Source of the DNA: JAYQKL01 sp038142705
GTDB lineage: Bacteria > Pseudomonadota > Alphaproteobacteria > RS24
DNA: 64,000 bases
Assembly (NCBI GenBank): GCA_965217015.1
Contig: OZ244224.1
Location: forward strand, 124,001 to 188,000
Reading direction: 5' to 3'
Part shown: in pieces, positions 14,109 through 22,871 of the stretch
Position numbering within the stretch: position 1 is the stretch's first letter
Layout: every line of letters begins with the position of its first letter
Notes under the pieces: model-generated
What the model saw: the letters and a program-made list of their open reading frames with translations, nothing else
Database searches by the model: none
What the model was told of the DNA's origin: nothing
Translations under genes and position numbers: made by a program

Positions 14109-14882
14109 ATGCAGACCCTGTCCCGTTTGATGAAACGCTTTTTGGCGATGCCGCGCCTGAGCCTTTATATTATGGCGTTTGTCCTGATTGGCGGCGGCAT
14201 GCTGGTTGGCGGGCTGGGGCGTGCAGCTTTTGCTGACCGCGCACAGGGTGATTTGACGCTCAAAGACCAAGCGACATTGTCGCATGTGCCAGCCCCGATG
14301 GAAGTGTCAATTTTTGGTGATTCTGATGCGGATTTGGTGCTTGGTACACCCAACCCATTGGGCGAGATTGTCCTCGGCCAGCCCGATGCGCCCGTGACCG
14401 TAATTGAATATGCGTCCATGACATGCGGTCACTGTGGTGACTTTCACGCCAAAGTGCTGCCGCAGTTAAAAGCGGATTATGTGGCAACAGGCAAGGTTAA
14501 GTTTTTGTTTAGGCCTTTCCCATTTGATGGCTATGGCATGGCGGGTGCCATGTTGGCGCAATGTGTGCCAGCCCGCGCCAGACTGGTGTTTTTAGATGTG
14601 ATTTTCGCGCGCCAGCAAGAATGGTTGTCTAACCCTCAGCCTTATAATGCGTTGCAAACTTATGCCAAACAGGTGGGGCTGTCGGAGGCTGGGTTTAAGG
14701 CTTGCTTGCAAAGTCAGGACACGCTCGATGGTATTCGTCAAATGCAGGCCGATGCCAGCCGCGTTTTGGGGGTGAATTCAACCCCAACCTTTTTTATCAA
14801 TGGCGAAAAGGTTGAGGGCAATATCGGCGTTGAGGGGTTTAAAAAAATCCTGAATAAAAAACTCGCCGCAGGAGACTTTTAA
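14109..14882 (+). CDS. DsbA-family thiol:disulfide interchange protein
   Basis: A 257-residue thioredoxin-fold protein anchored or secreted by an N-terminal hydrophobic segment (residues 17-38). The redox motif is C106-G-H-C109 in SMTCGHCGDFH, and the cis-proline is in VNSTPTFFINGEKVEG. A helical insertion between them (DGYGMAGAMLAQCV to QVGLSEAGF) is typical of DsbA/DsbG-like oxidases. It probably introduces or isomerises disulfides in periplasmic proteins. An AAGGA ribosome site precedes the ATG. It is one base upstream of smc, so the two share a transcript, a pairing common in Alphaproteobacteria without an obvious functional link. Confidence 0.92.
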   Translation: MQTLSRLMKRFLAMPRLSLYIMAFVLIGGGMLVGGLGRAAFADRAQGDLTLKDQATLSHVPAPMEVSIFGDSDADLVLGTPNPLGEIVLGQPDAPVTVIEYASMTCGHCGDFHAKVLPQLKADYVATGKVKFLFRPFPFDGYGMAGAMLAQCVPARARLVFLDVIFARQQEWLSNPQPYNALQTYAKQVGLSEAGFKACLQSQDTLDGIRQMQADASRVLGVNSTPTFFINGEKVEGNIGVEGFKKILNKKLAAGDF

Positions 14883-14883
14883 G

Positions 14884-17800
14884 ATGAAATTTTCCAAGCT
14901 CAGACTATCCGGGTTTAAGTCTTTCGTTGACCCAGTGGATTTGGATATTTTACCGGGCCTGACAGGCGTTGTTGGCCCTAATGGGTGTGGTAAATCAAAT
15001 TTGCTTGAGGCATTGCGCTGGGTGATGGGCGAAACTTCTTATAAATCCATGCGCGGATCAGGCATGGAAGATGTGATTTTTTCTGGCACCAATACGCGCC
15101 CTGCACGCAATTTTGCCGAAGTGGCATTGGTGTTGGACAACCAGGAACACACCGCGCCGCCTGAATATAATGATGAAGACCTCATTGAGGTTATTCGCCG
15201 GATTGAGCGTGATGATGGCTCGGCTTATAAAATTAACAGCAAAGATGTGCGCGCGCGTGATGTGCAGCTTATGTTTGCTGATGCCTCTACGGGCGCGCGT
15301 TCGCCTGCGCTTGTGAAACAAGGCCAGATTGGTGAATTGATAAATGCCAAGCCAGAGGCGCGGCGCAAAATTTTGGAAGAAGCGGCGGGCATTTCAGGCT
15401 TGCATACGCGCCGCCATGATGCGGAATTAAAATTGCGCGGGGCAGAAAGCAATCTTGAAAAACTTGATGATTCATTGGGCAATATGGAAACCCAATTGCG
15501 CAGTTTGCAACGCCAGGCGCGCCAAGCCAAACGCTATCGTAATTTGTCGGGACAAATCCGTGAAGTCGAAGCGCTGTTTTTGCATCTACGCTGGCAACAG
15601 GCTGTAGATGCCGCGCAAGAGGCAGGGCAGGCTTTGCGCGAGGCAGAACAGGCTGTGGCAGCACTGACAGGCAAAGTGAGTGAAGCCAATACCACGCAAT
15701 TGACTCTGCAAGCCCAAGTGCCACCACTGCGCGATGAGGAAGTGGCGGCGGCAGCGGCCTTGCGACGGCTGATTGTTGAGCGCGATGGTTTGGAAAAAGA
15801 AGAGCAACAAGCGCGTGAGACGATGTCGCGGCTTGAGCAGCAAATGCAGGTCTTAGAGCAGGATAAAACGCGCGAGCAAGCCTCTTTGCAAGATGCGCAA
15901 GCCCAATATGAGCGCCGCCAAACAGAATTTGAGGCGCTTAATCAAGCCGATACAGAGGCAGAGGAAGCCGCCGAGCTGCGTGCGCAAGAAGCTGTAAGCG
16001 CGGCTGAAGCGGTCTTGGCGGAAGCAGAAGCAGCACTTGATGAAACCAATCGCAAAATTGCTGAACGGCGCGCCCGTTTGGGTGAGTTGGCAGCGTCAGC
16101 TCAGGCGGCGGCGCAAAAACAAACCCGTATTCAAACCGAGCAAGAGCGTTTGGTGGAAGAGCGTGAAAACCTGCTCGCTGACCATGTTTCTGAAGATGAA
16201 AAACAGGCTTTGATGCAAGCGGTCACAGAAGCCGAAGCGGTTGAGAAATCCGCGCTTGATGCTGCCAATCAAGCGCAGGAATCGCTGGCGCGAGCAAATG
16301 CAAAGCTTGACGATTGTTTAATTCCTGAAAAAGACGCACAAGCTGTGGTGGAAAGACTGGTTGGAGAGCGCGCCGCTTTATCGGCCATGTTTGCTAAGCC
16401 TGATGGCCCAAGCTGGCCTAGCCTGATTGACTCCGTTTCGGTAGAAGCTGGTTTTGAAACCGCGCTTGGGGCTGTTTTGGGTGATGATTTGGACGCTTCC
16501 GCCGATACAGATGCGCCCGCTCATTGGCGCAAAGCGGAGATGGCAAATCAACAAAACCACGCATTGCCAGATGGTGTAAAACCTTTGTCGGATTTTGTGA
16601 AAGGCGCGGCAGTTTTATCTTTGCGATTGGGCCAGATTGGCGTGGTCGATAAGGAACAGGGAGAGGCTTTGCGCTATCAGCTTGCACCGGGGCAAAGATT
16701 GGTGAGCCCAGAGGGTGATGTATGGCGATGGGACGGCTATTGTGTGGCAGCAGATGCGCCCACCCCTGCGGCGCAAAGATTGGAACAGCGCAATCGCTTA
16801 AACGAGCTGGAAAAAGAATTGCAAACTGCGCAAAATTTGGCGCAATCAGCTGGTCAGGCTGCTACGCAGGCGCGGGACAAGGCGCGTGATGCAAGCGATA
16901 AAGATAACCAGGCGCGCACAGCCCTGCGCACCGCTCAGGCAGATTTGGCCCAAAAACGGCAGGATTTAGCTGATTTGGAACGCGGTGCGGCCAAACATGT
17001 GTCCAGACTTGCGGCCATTGAAGAAGCGTTTCAACGCCTCACCAGCGATTTGAATGAGGTCACGCAAAATCTGAGCGAAATGGAAAATCAGACCAAAGCG
17101 ATTGAGCAGCAAGAAGACCCTGCAATTGAGCAGGAAGCGCGCCAAACCAAAGTTGCCGAGGCACGAGCAGAGCTGGCCGCCAGACGCACCGAACAAACAG
17201 GCTTAACACGCGAGCGCGAAGCCCGCGAGAATCGTTTGGCGGCGCTGCAGACTGAAATGACAGAATGGCAAAATCGCGTGACGGGTGCGCAAAGCCAATT
17301 GGCAGAATTTGTGCGGCGCGAAACTGATATTCAAACACAACAGCAAGAGGCTGAAAAAATTCCAGAGGCATTGTCAGCGCGCCGACTGGCTTTGGTGGAT
17401 ACGATTGAGGCAGCTGAAAAAACCCGTCAAGACGCTGCCGATAAATTGGCTGAGGCCGAAACTCAATTGGCTGAAGCTGATAAAATGCTCCGCAGCTTAC
17501 AGTCTGATGCGTCTGAAGCGCGTGAATTAAAAGCGCGATTGGAAGCAACATTAGAGGGCAATCAGGAGCGCGTGAGCGAATGGGGGCAACGCATACGCGA
17601 AACCTTACAGGTCGCGCCAGAAGAGGCTTTGGCAGTTGCTAACCATAATGCTGATAAGCCGTTTCCGAATGCGGAAGAAATTGAAAATAAGCTTGAGCGT
17701 TATCGCCGCGAAAGAGAAAATCTGGGCGGTGTCAATTTACGGGCGGAAGAAGAAGCGGAAGAAATTGCCGCGCAAATTGAAGAGTTAAGTACTGAAAAAG

Positions 17801-18396
17801 AAGATTTGACCCAAGCCATAAACAAATTGCGGCATGGCATTGGCCAGTTAAACCGCGAGGGGCGGGAGCGTTTATTGGCCGCTTTTGAAACCGTGAACGG
17901 GCATTTCAAACGCCTCTTCACCCAGCTATTTGGGGGCGGCACGGCAGAGTTGAAATTCACCGAATCTGATGACCCGCTACAGGCAGGGCTTGAAATCATC
18001 GCGCACCCGCCTGGCAAAAAGCCGCAAGTGATGTCGTTACTATCGGGTGGTGAGCAGGCGTTGACTGCCATGTCATTGATTTTTGCCGTGTTTTTAACCA
18101 ATCCATCGCCAATTTGTGTGTTAGATGAGGTTGATGCGCCGCTTGATGATGCGAATGTTGAGCGTTTTTGCAATATGATTTCTGAAATTGCCGAATCGAC
18201 AGATACGCGGTTTTTGCTTATCACGCACCATGCATTGACAATGGCGCGGGTTGACCGTTTGTTTGGTGTCACCATGCAAGAGCGCGGTGTGAGCCAGCTT
18301 ATTTCAGTAGATTTGGCAACAGCAGAGCAATTTGCCGAAACCGGCGGAAATGTCGCATCTGAAAATGAGCAAAATCAGGCAAAAACAGCCAGCTAA
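14884..18396 (+). CDS. smc: chromosome segregation ATPase SMC
   Basis: The structural-maintenance-of-chromosomes ATPase of the condensin-like SMC-ScpAB complex, which extrudes DNA loops and helps separate origins. The 1170-residue protein has the Walker A GPNGCGKS at residues 31-38, a long coiled coil rich in Ala/Glu/Gln, a hinge at about 490-640, a second coiled coil, the ABC signature LLSGGEQAL near 1052 and the Walker B CVLDEVDAPLDD near 1080. The D-loop and the LLITHH switch follow. The length matches bacterial SMC. It begins one base after dsbA stops; scpA and scpB are not in the window. Confidence 0.97.
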   Translation: MKFSKLRLSGFKSFVDPVDLDILPGLTGVVGPNGCGKSNLLEALRWVMGETSYKSMRGSGMEDVIFSGTNTRPARNFAEVALVLDNQEHTAPPEYNDEDLIEVIRRIERDDGSAYKINSKDVRARDVQLMFADASTGARSPALVKQGQIGELINAKPEARRKILEEAAGISGLHTRRHDAELKLRGAESNLEKLDDSLGNMETQLRSLQRQARQAKRYRNLSGQIREVEALFLHLRWQQAVDAAQEAGQALREAEQAVAALTGKVSEANTTQLTLQAQVPPLRDEEVAAAAALRRLIVERDGLEKEEQQARETMSRLEQQMQVLEQDKTREQASLQDAQAQYERRQTEFEALNQADTEAEEAAELRAQEAVSAAEAVLAEAEAALDETNRKIAERRARLGELAASAQAAAQKQTRIQTEQERLVEERENLLADHVSEDEKQALMQAVTEAEAVEKSALDAANQAQESLARANAKLDDCLIPEKDAQAVVERLVGERAALSAMFAKPDGPSWPSLIDSVSVEAGFETALGAVLGDDLDASADTDAPAHWRKAEMANQQNHALPDGVKPLSDFVKGAAVLSLRLGQIGVVDKEQGEALRYQLAPGQRLVSPEGDVWRWDGYCVAADAPTPAAQRLEQRNRLNELEKELQTAQNLAQSAGQAATQARDKARDASDKDNQARTALRTAQADLAQKRQDLADLERGAAKHVSRLAAIEEAFQRLTSDLNEVTQNLSEMENQTKAIEQQEDPAIEQEARQTKVAEARAELAARRTEQTGLTREREARENRLAALQTEMTEWQNRVTGAQSQLAEFVRRETDIQTQQQEAEKIPEALSARRLALVDTIEAAEKTRQDAADKLAEAETQLAEADKMLRSLQSDASEARELKARLEATLEGNQERVSEWGQRIRETLQVAPEEALAVANHNADKPFPNAEEIENKLERYRRERENLGGVNLRAEEEAEEIAAQIEELSTEKEDLTQAINKLRHGIGQLNREGRERLLAAFETVNGHFKRLFTQLFGGGTAELKFTESDDPLQAGLEIIAHPPGKKPQVMSLLSGGEQALTAMSLIFAVFLTNPSPICVLDEVDAPLDDANVERFCNMISEIAESTDTRFLLITHHALTMARVDRLFGVTMQERGVSQLISVDLATAEQFAETGGNVASENEQNQAKTAS

Positions 18397-18411
18397 ACGC
18401 ATTGGTGACGC

Positions 18412-18440
18412 TTGACAGAAACCGCGTCTAAGGATAGTGT
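18412..18440 (+). promoter_or_regulatory. promoter of the atp (F0) operon
   Basis: A consensus -35 TTGACA (18412-18417) is followed after 17 bp by TAGTGT (18435-18440). It lies just downstream of the smc stop and about 45 bp before atpI, a good position for the F0 operon promoter. Confidence 0.6.
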
Positions 18441-18484
18441 GCGCGCGAGTTTGGGTCTTTGTTAACCGAGCTTGAGAGAATCAT

Positions 18485-18898
18485 TTGGACAGTCCTTTGG
18501 GAACAAACGATAAAGAGGATAAAACAGAAGCCACATCCGAAACCGCCCCTGAAAAAAAGCGGCTTTCAGATAAGCATTCTGCTCTTGAAACACTCTCAAA
18601 CAAGGTTGAACAGGCGCAAACGAAGCGGACCGGTGGACACACCACCCAGCGTGGTAGGTCCTCTGCCATAGGTCTGGCCTATCGGCTCTCAATTGAGCTT
18701 GTGGTTGGCATTGTGGTGGGTGGTTATCTTGGTTGGTGGCTCGATGGTTATTTAGGCACGGGCCCGCTTTTCTTGCTGATTATGCTGGTGCTTGGCATGG
18801 CAGCAGGTGTGATAAATATGTTGCGAACCTCACGTGAAATGAATGCACGCATGGGGTTAGATGAGACCGGGAATGAAGATTCCCAAAAAGAGGAGTGA
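18485..18898 (+). CDS. atpI: ATP synthase protein I (AtpI family)
   Basis: A 137-residue accessory protein of F0F1-ATP synthase, thought to help assemble the c-ring. The first 60 residues are charged and Lys/Glu/Ser-rich. Two membrane helices follow: about 70-90 (SIELVVGIVVGGYLGWWLD) and 95-112 (LFLLIMLVLGMAAGVINML), ending in a short acidic tail. This charged-N-terminus form is the alphaproteobacterial type. No ATG precedes the membrane region in frame, so the TTG at 18485 with an upstream GAGAG site is the best start. It heads the F0 operon and stops four bases before atpB. Confidence 0.88.
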   Translation: MDSPLGTNDKEDKTEATSETAPEKKRLSDKHSALETLSNKVEQAQTKRTGGHTTQRGRSSAIGLAYRLSIELVVGIVVGGYLGWWLDGYLGTGPLFLLIMLVLGMAAGVINMLRTSREMNARMGLDETGNEDSQKEE

Positions 18899-18902
18899 AG
18901 GC

Positions 18903-19691
18903 GTGGCTTCATCTGCGAACGGACAAGAGACTGGTGGTTTTAATGTCGACCCGATGCACCAGTTTGAAGTAACCCCCATTTTCAAACTTCCTGAAATTGC
19001 CGGTATTGATCCGAGTTTCACTAATTCTTCTTTATGGATGGTCATTGTTGTTGCTGCGGCAACGCTGTTCCTGACCTCTGCGGCTCGCGGGGCAAGTCTG
19101 GTGCCAGGGCGTCTGCAATCTATGGGTGAGCTGGCCTATGAGTTTGTCGCTAATATGATACGCGAAAACACAGGCACAGAGGGGCTGAAATATTTCCCAT
19201 TCGTCTTTACGCTGTTTATCTTTGTTTTATTTTGCAACATGCTCGGCATGGTGCCTTATTCCTTTACCGTGACATCTCATTTGATTGTGACTTTCGCGCT
19301 GGCCTCTGTTGTCTTTTTACTGGTGACAGCTGTTGGTTTTGCGCGTCATGGCATTGGTTTTTTGAAGCTTTTTGTGCCGTCTGGCATTCCCGCAGCTCTG
19401 ATGCCGCTATTGGTTGTCATTGAGCTTATTTCCTATTTAACACGCCCCGTCAGCCTTTCTGTTCGTTTGTTTGCCAATATGATGGCAGGTCATACAATGC
19501 TGAAAGTATTTGGCGGGTTCGCTGTGGCGTTTTTATCTGCTGGTGGACTGATGTCTGCCGGCGCCATCGCGCCCGTCGCCATGATGGTCGCTTTCACCGG
19601 ATTGGAATTCCTCATTGCATTTCTTCAGGCTTATGTGTTCACAATTTTGACATGTATCTATCTGAATGATGCTATTCACCTTGATCATTAA
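18903..19691 (+). CDS. atpB: ATP synthase F0 subunit a
   Basis: The membrane stator that forms the proton half-channels against the c-ring. The 262-residue protein has several hydrophobic helices and the essential arginine in the helix SVRLFANMMAGHTML. The C-terminal GLEFLIAFLQAYVFTILTCIYL is diagnostic. The frame is open back to an ATG at 18861, but that start would overlap atpI by 38 bases and has no ribosome site. The GTG at 18903 has AGGAG at 18891-18895 with seven-base spacing and is preferred. It acts with AtpE and the b/b' stalk encoded immediately downstream. Confidence 0.96.
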   Translation: MASSANGQETGGFNVDPMHQFEVTPIFKLPEIAGIDPSFTNSSLWMVIVVAAATLFLTSAARGASLVPGRLQSMGELAYEFVANMIRENTGTEGLKYFPFVFTLFIFVLFCNMLGMVPYSFTVTSHLIVTFALASVVFLLVTAVGFARHGIGFLKLFVPSGIPAALMPLLVVIELISYLTRPVSLSVRLFANMMAGHTMLKVFGGFAVAFLSAGGLMSAGAIAPVAMMVAFTGLEFLIAFLQAYVFTILTCIYLNDAIHLDH

Positions 19692-19735
19692 TTTTAACTT
19701 TAACCGCCTTCGGGCATTTTTACGGAGAAAACATT

Positions 19736-19963
19736 ATGGAAGCAGAAGCAGCTAAATATATTGGTGCCGGTATCGCATGTATCGCTCTAGCCGGTGCAGG
19801 TATCTCAATTGGTACAATCTTTGGTAATTATCTTGCCGGTGCCCTGCGCAACCCATCAGCCGCACAAAGCCAGTTCCCGAACTTGCTACTCGGCTTTGCT
19901 TTGGCAGAAGCGACTGGCCTGTTTGGCTTGATTGTTGCCTTGATTCTTCTCTTTGTTGTCTAA
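19736..19963 (+). CDS. atpE: ATP synthase F0 subunit c
   Basis: The 75-residue ring subunit whose rotation is driven by proton binding. Two transmembrane helices (residues 8-30 and 50-73) are joined by the polar loop with RNPSA. The proton-carrying carboxylate is E58 in FALAEATGLFG. Glycine-rich packing (GAGIACIALAGAGISIG) in helix one is characteristic. The proton-type sequence lacks obvious Na+-binding residues. A GGAG ribosome site precedes the ATG. It lies between atpB and the b' gene. Confidence 0.97.
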   Translation: MEAEAAKYIGAGIACIALAGAGISIGTIFGNYLAGALRNPSAAQSQFPNLLLGFALAEATGLFGLIVALILLFVV

Positions 19964-20029
19964 TTAAGAGAAATTTTTCCCCCTTGTTGTTATCAGCTTG
20001 GGGGGACAACACTTTGAAAAGAGGCGAGT

Positions 20030-20536
20030 ATGCCACAGCTTGACCCAACGGTTTTTGCTCCCCAGCTTGTCTGGTTGGCAATCACCTTTATCGCGCTTTA
20101 TGTCATATTGTCGAAATTCGCATTACCGAAAATTGGCGGTATTATTGCTGAGCGCAAATCGCGCATTGATGATGATTTAGCACAAGCCGCTAAATTACGC
20201 GACGATGCAGAAAAAGCGCTGGAAGCTTATGAAGCTGCGCTTGCTGATGCGCGTAGTAAAGCTCTCGCGATTGCCCAGCAGGCGCGTGACGCAGCTAATG
20301 AAACCATCGCGGCGCAAGAGGCTGAATTGGACGCCAAGCTTGCGTCTCATCTCGCGGCGGCTGAAAAACGTCTGGCCGATACACGTGATGAAGCTTTGCA
20401 ACAAGTGCAAGTCGCGGCGGTTAATATCACAGGCGATATTGTTGCGGCGGCAACTGGTAAAGAAGTGTCAGAGAAATCTGTTCAAGAGGCTTTGCATTCA
20501 GTGCAAGCTGAAACAGACGCAGCTCTGAAAGGATAA
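20030..20536 (+). CDS. atpF2: ATP synthase F0 subunit b'
   Basis: A 168-residue peripheral-stalk subunit: one N-terminal membrane helix (about 10-30, FAPQLVWLAITFIALYVIL) followed by a long Ala/Glu/Lys-rich coiled coil. It pairs with the b subunit encoded four bases downstream, forming the b/b' heterodimer typical of Alphaproteobacteria and photosynthetic bacteria. Paired genes plus the FALPKIGGIIAERKSRIDDDL motif identify it as b' rather than b. It connects subunit a to the F1 head, whose genes are elsewhere. Confidence 0.93.
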   Translation: MPQLDPTVFAPQLVWLAITFIALYVILSKFALPKIGGIIAERKSRIDDDLAQAAKLRDDAEKALEAYEAALADARSKALAIAQQARDAANETIAAQEAELDAKLASHLAAAEKRLADTRDEALQQVQVAAVNITGDIVAAATGKEVSEKSVQEALHSVQAETDAALKG

Positions 20537-20540
20537 AATT

Positions 20541-21026
20541 ATGAAGTTTGATGCATCGTTTTTTGTCGCTCTTTCTTTTGTGCTGGTTATTCTAGGCTTT
20601 ATCCGTCTCAAACTGCCGAGCAAAGTTGCTGGTATGCTTGATGAGCGGGCAGAGAACATTAAGAATGAACTCGATGAAGCCCGCGCTTTACGTCAAGAAG
20701 CAATGGATTTATTGGCGGATTATGAAAAGCGTGCCAAAGAGGCAGAGCAAGAGGCCTCTGCATTGGTAAAACAGGCTGAAGAGGACGCCAAGCGCATTGC
20801 AGCGGAAGCTGAGATTGCGTTACAGGAGCGTCTTGAGCGGCGCACAGCGCAAGCTGAAGAAAAAATTGCGCGAGCTGAAGCGCAATTATCGCAAGAAGTC
20901 CGGCGCGCAACCGTTAATTTGGCCATCAATGCAGCAGCGGCGCTGATTGCTGATAATCTGTCAGCCAGCCAAAGCAAAAAATTGGTTGATGAGACCATTA
21001 GCGGTTTGGCGAAAAGCCTTCACTAA
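20541..21026 (+). CDS. atpF: ATP synthase F0 subunit b
   Basis: A 161-residue peripheral-stalk subunit with an N-terminal membrane helix (about 5-22, FFVALSFVLVILGFIRL) and a long charged coiled coil beginning at LDERAENIKNELDEA. It forms the outer stalk together with b'. It is the last gene of the atpI-atpB-atpE-b'-b operon; the following terminator confirms that F0 is transcribed separately from the F1 genes, as is usual in Alphaproteobacteria. Confidence 0.94.
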   Translation: MKFDASFFVALSFVLVILGFIRLKLPSKVAGMLDERAENIKNELDEARALRQEAMDLLADYEKRAKEAEQEASALVKQAEEDAKRIAAEAEIALQERLERRTAQAEEKIARAEAQLSQEVRRATVNLAINAAAALIADNLSASQSKKLVDETISGLAKSLH

Positions 21027-21041
21027 TTAATCGCAAGCATT

Positions 21042-21097
21042 AAAAAAAGCCCTTTCTTAGACATTAAATTACCGTTGTCTGGGAGAGGGCTTTTTTT
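21042..21097. terminator. bidirectional Rho-independent terminator between atpF and slt
   Basis: A perfect 12-bp inverted repeat pairs AAAAAAAGCCCT (21042-21053) with AGGGCTTTTTTT (21086-21097). Each strand therefore ends in a T-run, so it can stop both the atp operon and the converging slt transcript. The right arm lies inside the last codons of slt, whose stop is at 21069-21071. Confidence 0.92.
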
Positions 21098-22871
21098 CGT
21101 CCTGCGATTGATATATCGGCCATTGATTGCGTGCCATTTGCTCAAGCCCCGTCACATTCTGGTCGAGCTTGTTTTGATAAAGCCAAATATTGCGCATGAC
21201 TTTTTGGATATAATGGCGCGTTTCTGGGGCGGGCAGGCTCTCAATAAATAAAAGCGGGTCTTCATTAGGGCCGATTTCTTTTTTCCAGCGCCGCACATTG
21301 CCAGGCCCTGCATTATAGGAGGCCAGCGCGAATAATAAATTATTTTGAATTTGTTTGTCTTGCAGCAACCCTTCTAGATAAGACTGGCCGATATTCATAT
21401 TAAACGATATGCGATATAATTTATCGCGACCAGAACGATAGCGAAGTTTGCGGTCTCCCGTAACAAAAGCCGCCGTGCTGGGCATGATTTGCATCAAACC
21501 ACGCGCCCCAGCTGATGATTTTGCCCGCGCTTTGAACCGGCTTTCCTGCCGGATAAGGCCGTATAGAACAGCTTTATCTATGCGGTACCCCGTTGTGGGC
21601 CCATAGCCTGGTAAGGGAAACTGACCTTCTGATATTTCATTTGCTTCAAATTTTTGCCCTAAATCGGTTTGATAGGTCATGGCCAGCTCGACGGCAGGCA
21701 GTTGCTTTTCGCGGGCTATTTCCAGCAAATTGCGCGCCTGTGTTTGCCCCAGCCTTTCACCCAGATACAGCAATTCAAGCTCGGCGAGTTCTTGCTGGCT
21801 GGCGCTGAGCAATTTCTCCGCCCGCGCAATCGCTTTGTGATGGCTCAAATCAGATTTTTCCTCTGGGGGTTGATACACCCATGCCACTTTGATGCGCCGA
21901 TTGAGTTTTTGTTGGGCCAATAATCCATAAAAATTATTGCCGCCTATCTCTGCCGCACGCGCCAGCAGGGTTTTCATTTGTTTATCATTGCCCCTAATTT
22001 CATGTATGCGCGCCGCCCAAACACCCGCCGCAGCGCGGTATCTTTTGGACGCTTTTTCATTATCTAACAAATAGGTGAAATGGGTCAGGGCTGAGTTGAA
22101 CCGCCCTAATCGCCAAGCTGCCAATCCTACATTCCAATCGCTCAGCGGCACAAGCTCTCTGCTGCGCGTGGCTTTGATAGCGAGCTTATATGAATTTTCT
22201 GGCTTGCCCTCAATATAATAAGAGCGCGCAATGAGTGACCGCAACCAATCAGTCTCACCAGCCGTGAGCTGCCGGTCAATGGATTTCTTAGTGATATATT
22301 TCAAAGCCTGTGTTGGGCGTTCGCGATAGGTTAAGCGTTGAATTTCCCGCCGGATTGTCCGACTGGCGCGTGAGCGAAATAGTTTATTCTCAACCCGTGA
22401 ACTTGCTTGTTGCCAAACCCGCGAGGGCGGGGCTTTTGGCATTTTTGCCCCGCGGGGTTTGCGTTTTTCAGCCAGCTTATAGACCTGCCATGCGCCCGGG
22501 TGGTCGCCATATTTTTGCAACCAATCACGCATTTCTGCCCAGCTCGCGCGGTAGGCTGTTGGGTGCATATAACGCAAACGATAGACATGCCCCATCAGGC
22601 TTTTATCTCTGACTTTGCGGATAAGCAGATCAGCTTCTTTCCATTTGGCATCTTCCTGAAGGTCAAAAATCTGCTGATAAAGCACCGCATCTGGCGTTGG
22701 CGGGGGCGGTGTGTAATCAGGGCGTGGCACGGGGATATGGGTAATTTTAGCGGCCACTGGCGTGGATAGAAACCCATAAAAAATGAAGCCCAGCACCATC
22801 AATAAGGGGTAAGCGACCCCATGCATCAAATGATTTTGCCGAGTGTGTTTAGCTGCCACCATAATGTGCAT
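21069..22871 (-). CDS. slt: soluble lytic murein transglycosylase
   Basis: A 600-residue periplasmic enzyme that cleaves peptidoglycan glycan strands to 1,6-anhydro-muropeptides. A hydrophobic signal segment spans residues 17-37. A long alpha-helical superhelical region follows, then the C-terminal SLT domain: the catalytic glutamate is in GLIRQESRFKARAKS, followed by GARGLMQIMPSTA and ALASYNAGPGNVRRW. Its ATG overlaps the upstream uracil-DNA glycosylase stop (TAATG). The last codons contain one arm of the shared terminator, giving the C-terminus DEKKPSPRQR. Slt70-type enzymes take part in wall turnover and repair. Confidence 0.94.
   Translation of the reverse strand: MHIMVAAKHTRQNHLMHGVAYPLLMVLGFIFYGFLSTPVAAKITHIPVPRPDYTPPPPTPDAVLYQQIFDLQEDAKWKEADLLIRKVRDKSLMGHVYRLRYMHPTAYRASWAEMRDWLQKYGDHPGAWQVYKLAEKRKPRGAKMPKAPPSRVWQQASSRVENKLFRSRASRTIRREIQRLTYRERPTQALKYITKKSIDRQLTAGETDWLRSLIARSYYIEGKPENSYKLAIKATRSRELVPLSDWNVGLAAWRLGRFNSALTHFTYLLDNEKASKRYRAAAGVWAARIHEIRGNDKQMKTLLARAAEIGGNNFYGLLAQQKLNRRIKVAWVYQPPEEKSDLSHHKAIARAEKLLSASQQELAELELLYLGERLGQTQARNLLEIAREKQLPAVELAMTYQTDLGQKFEANEISEGQFPLPGYGPTTGYRIDKAVLYGLIRQESRFKARAKSSAGARGLMQIMPSTAAFVTGDRKLRYRSGRDKLYRISFNMNIGQSYLEGLLQDKQIQNNLLFALASYNAGPGNVRRWKKEIGPNEDPLLFIESLPAPETRHYIQKVMRNIWLYQNKLDQNVTGLEQMARNQWPIYQSQDEKKPSPRQR

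Noticed and set aside
18861..18902. N-terminal extension of atpB from an ATG at 18861
   Set aside because: It would overlap atpI by 38 bases without a ribosome site; GTG 18903 has a good AGGAG.
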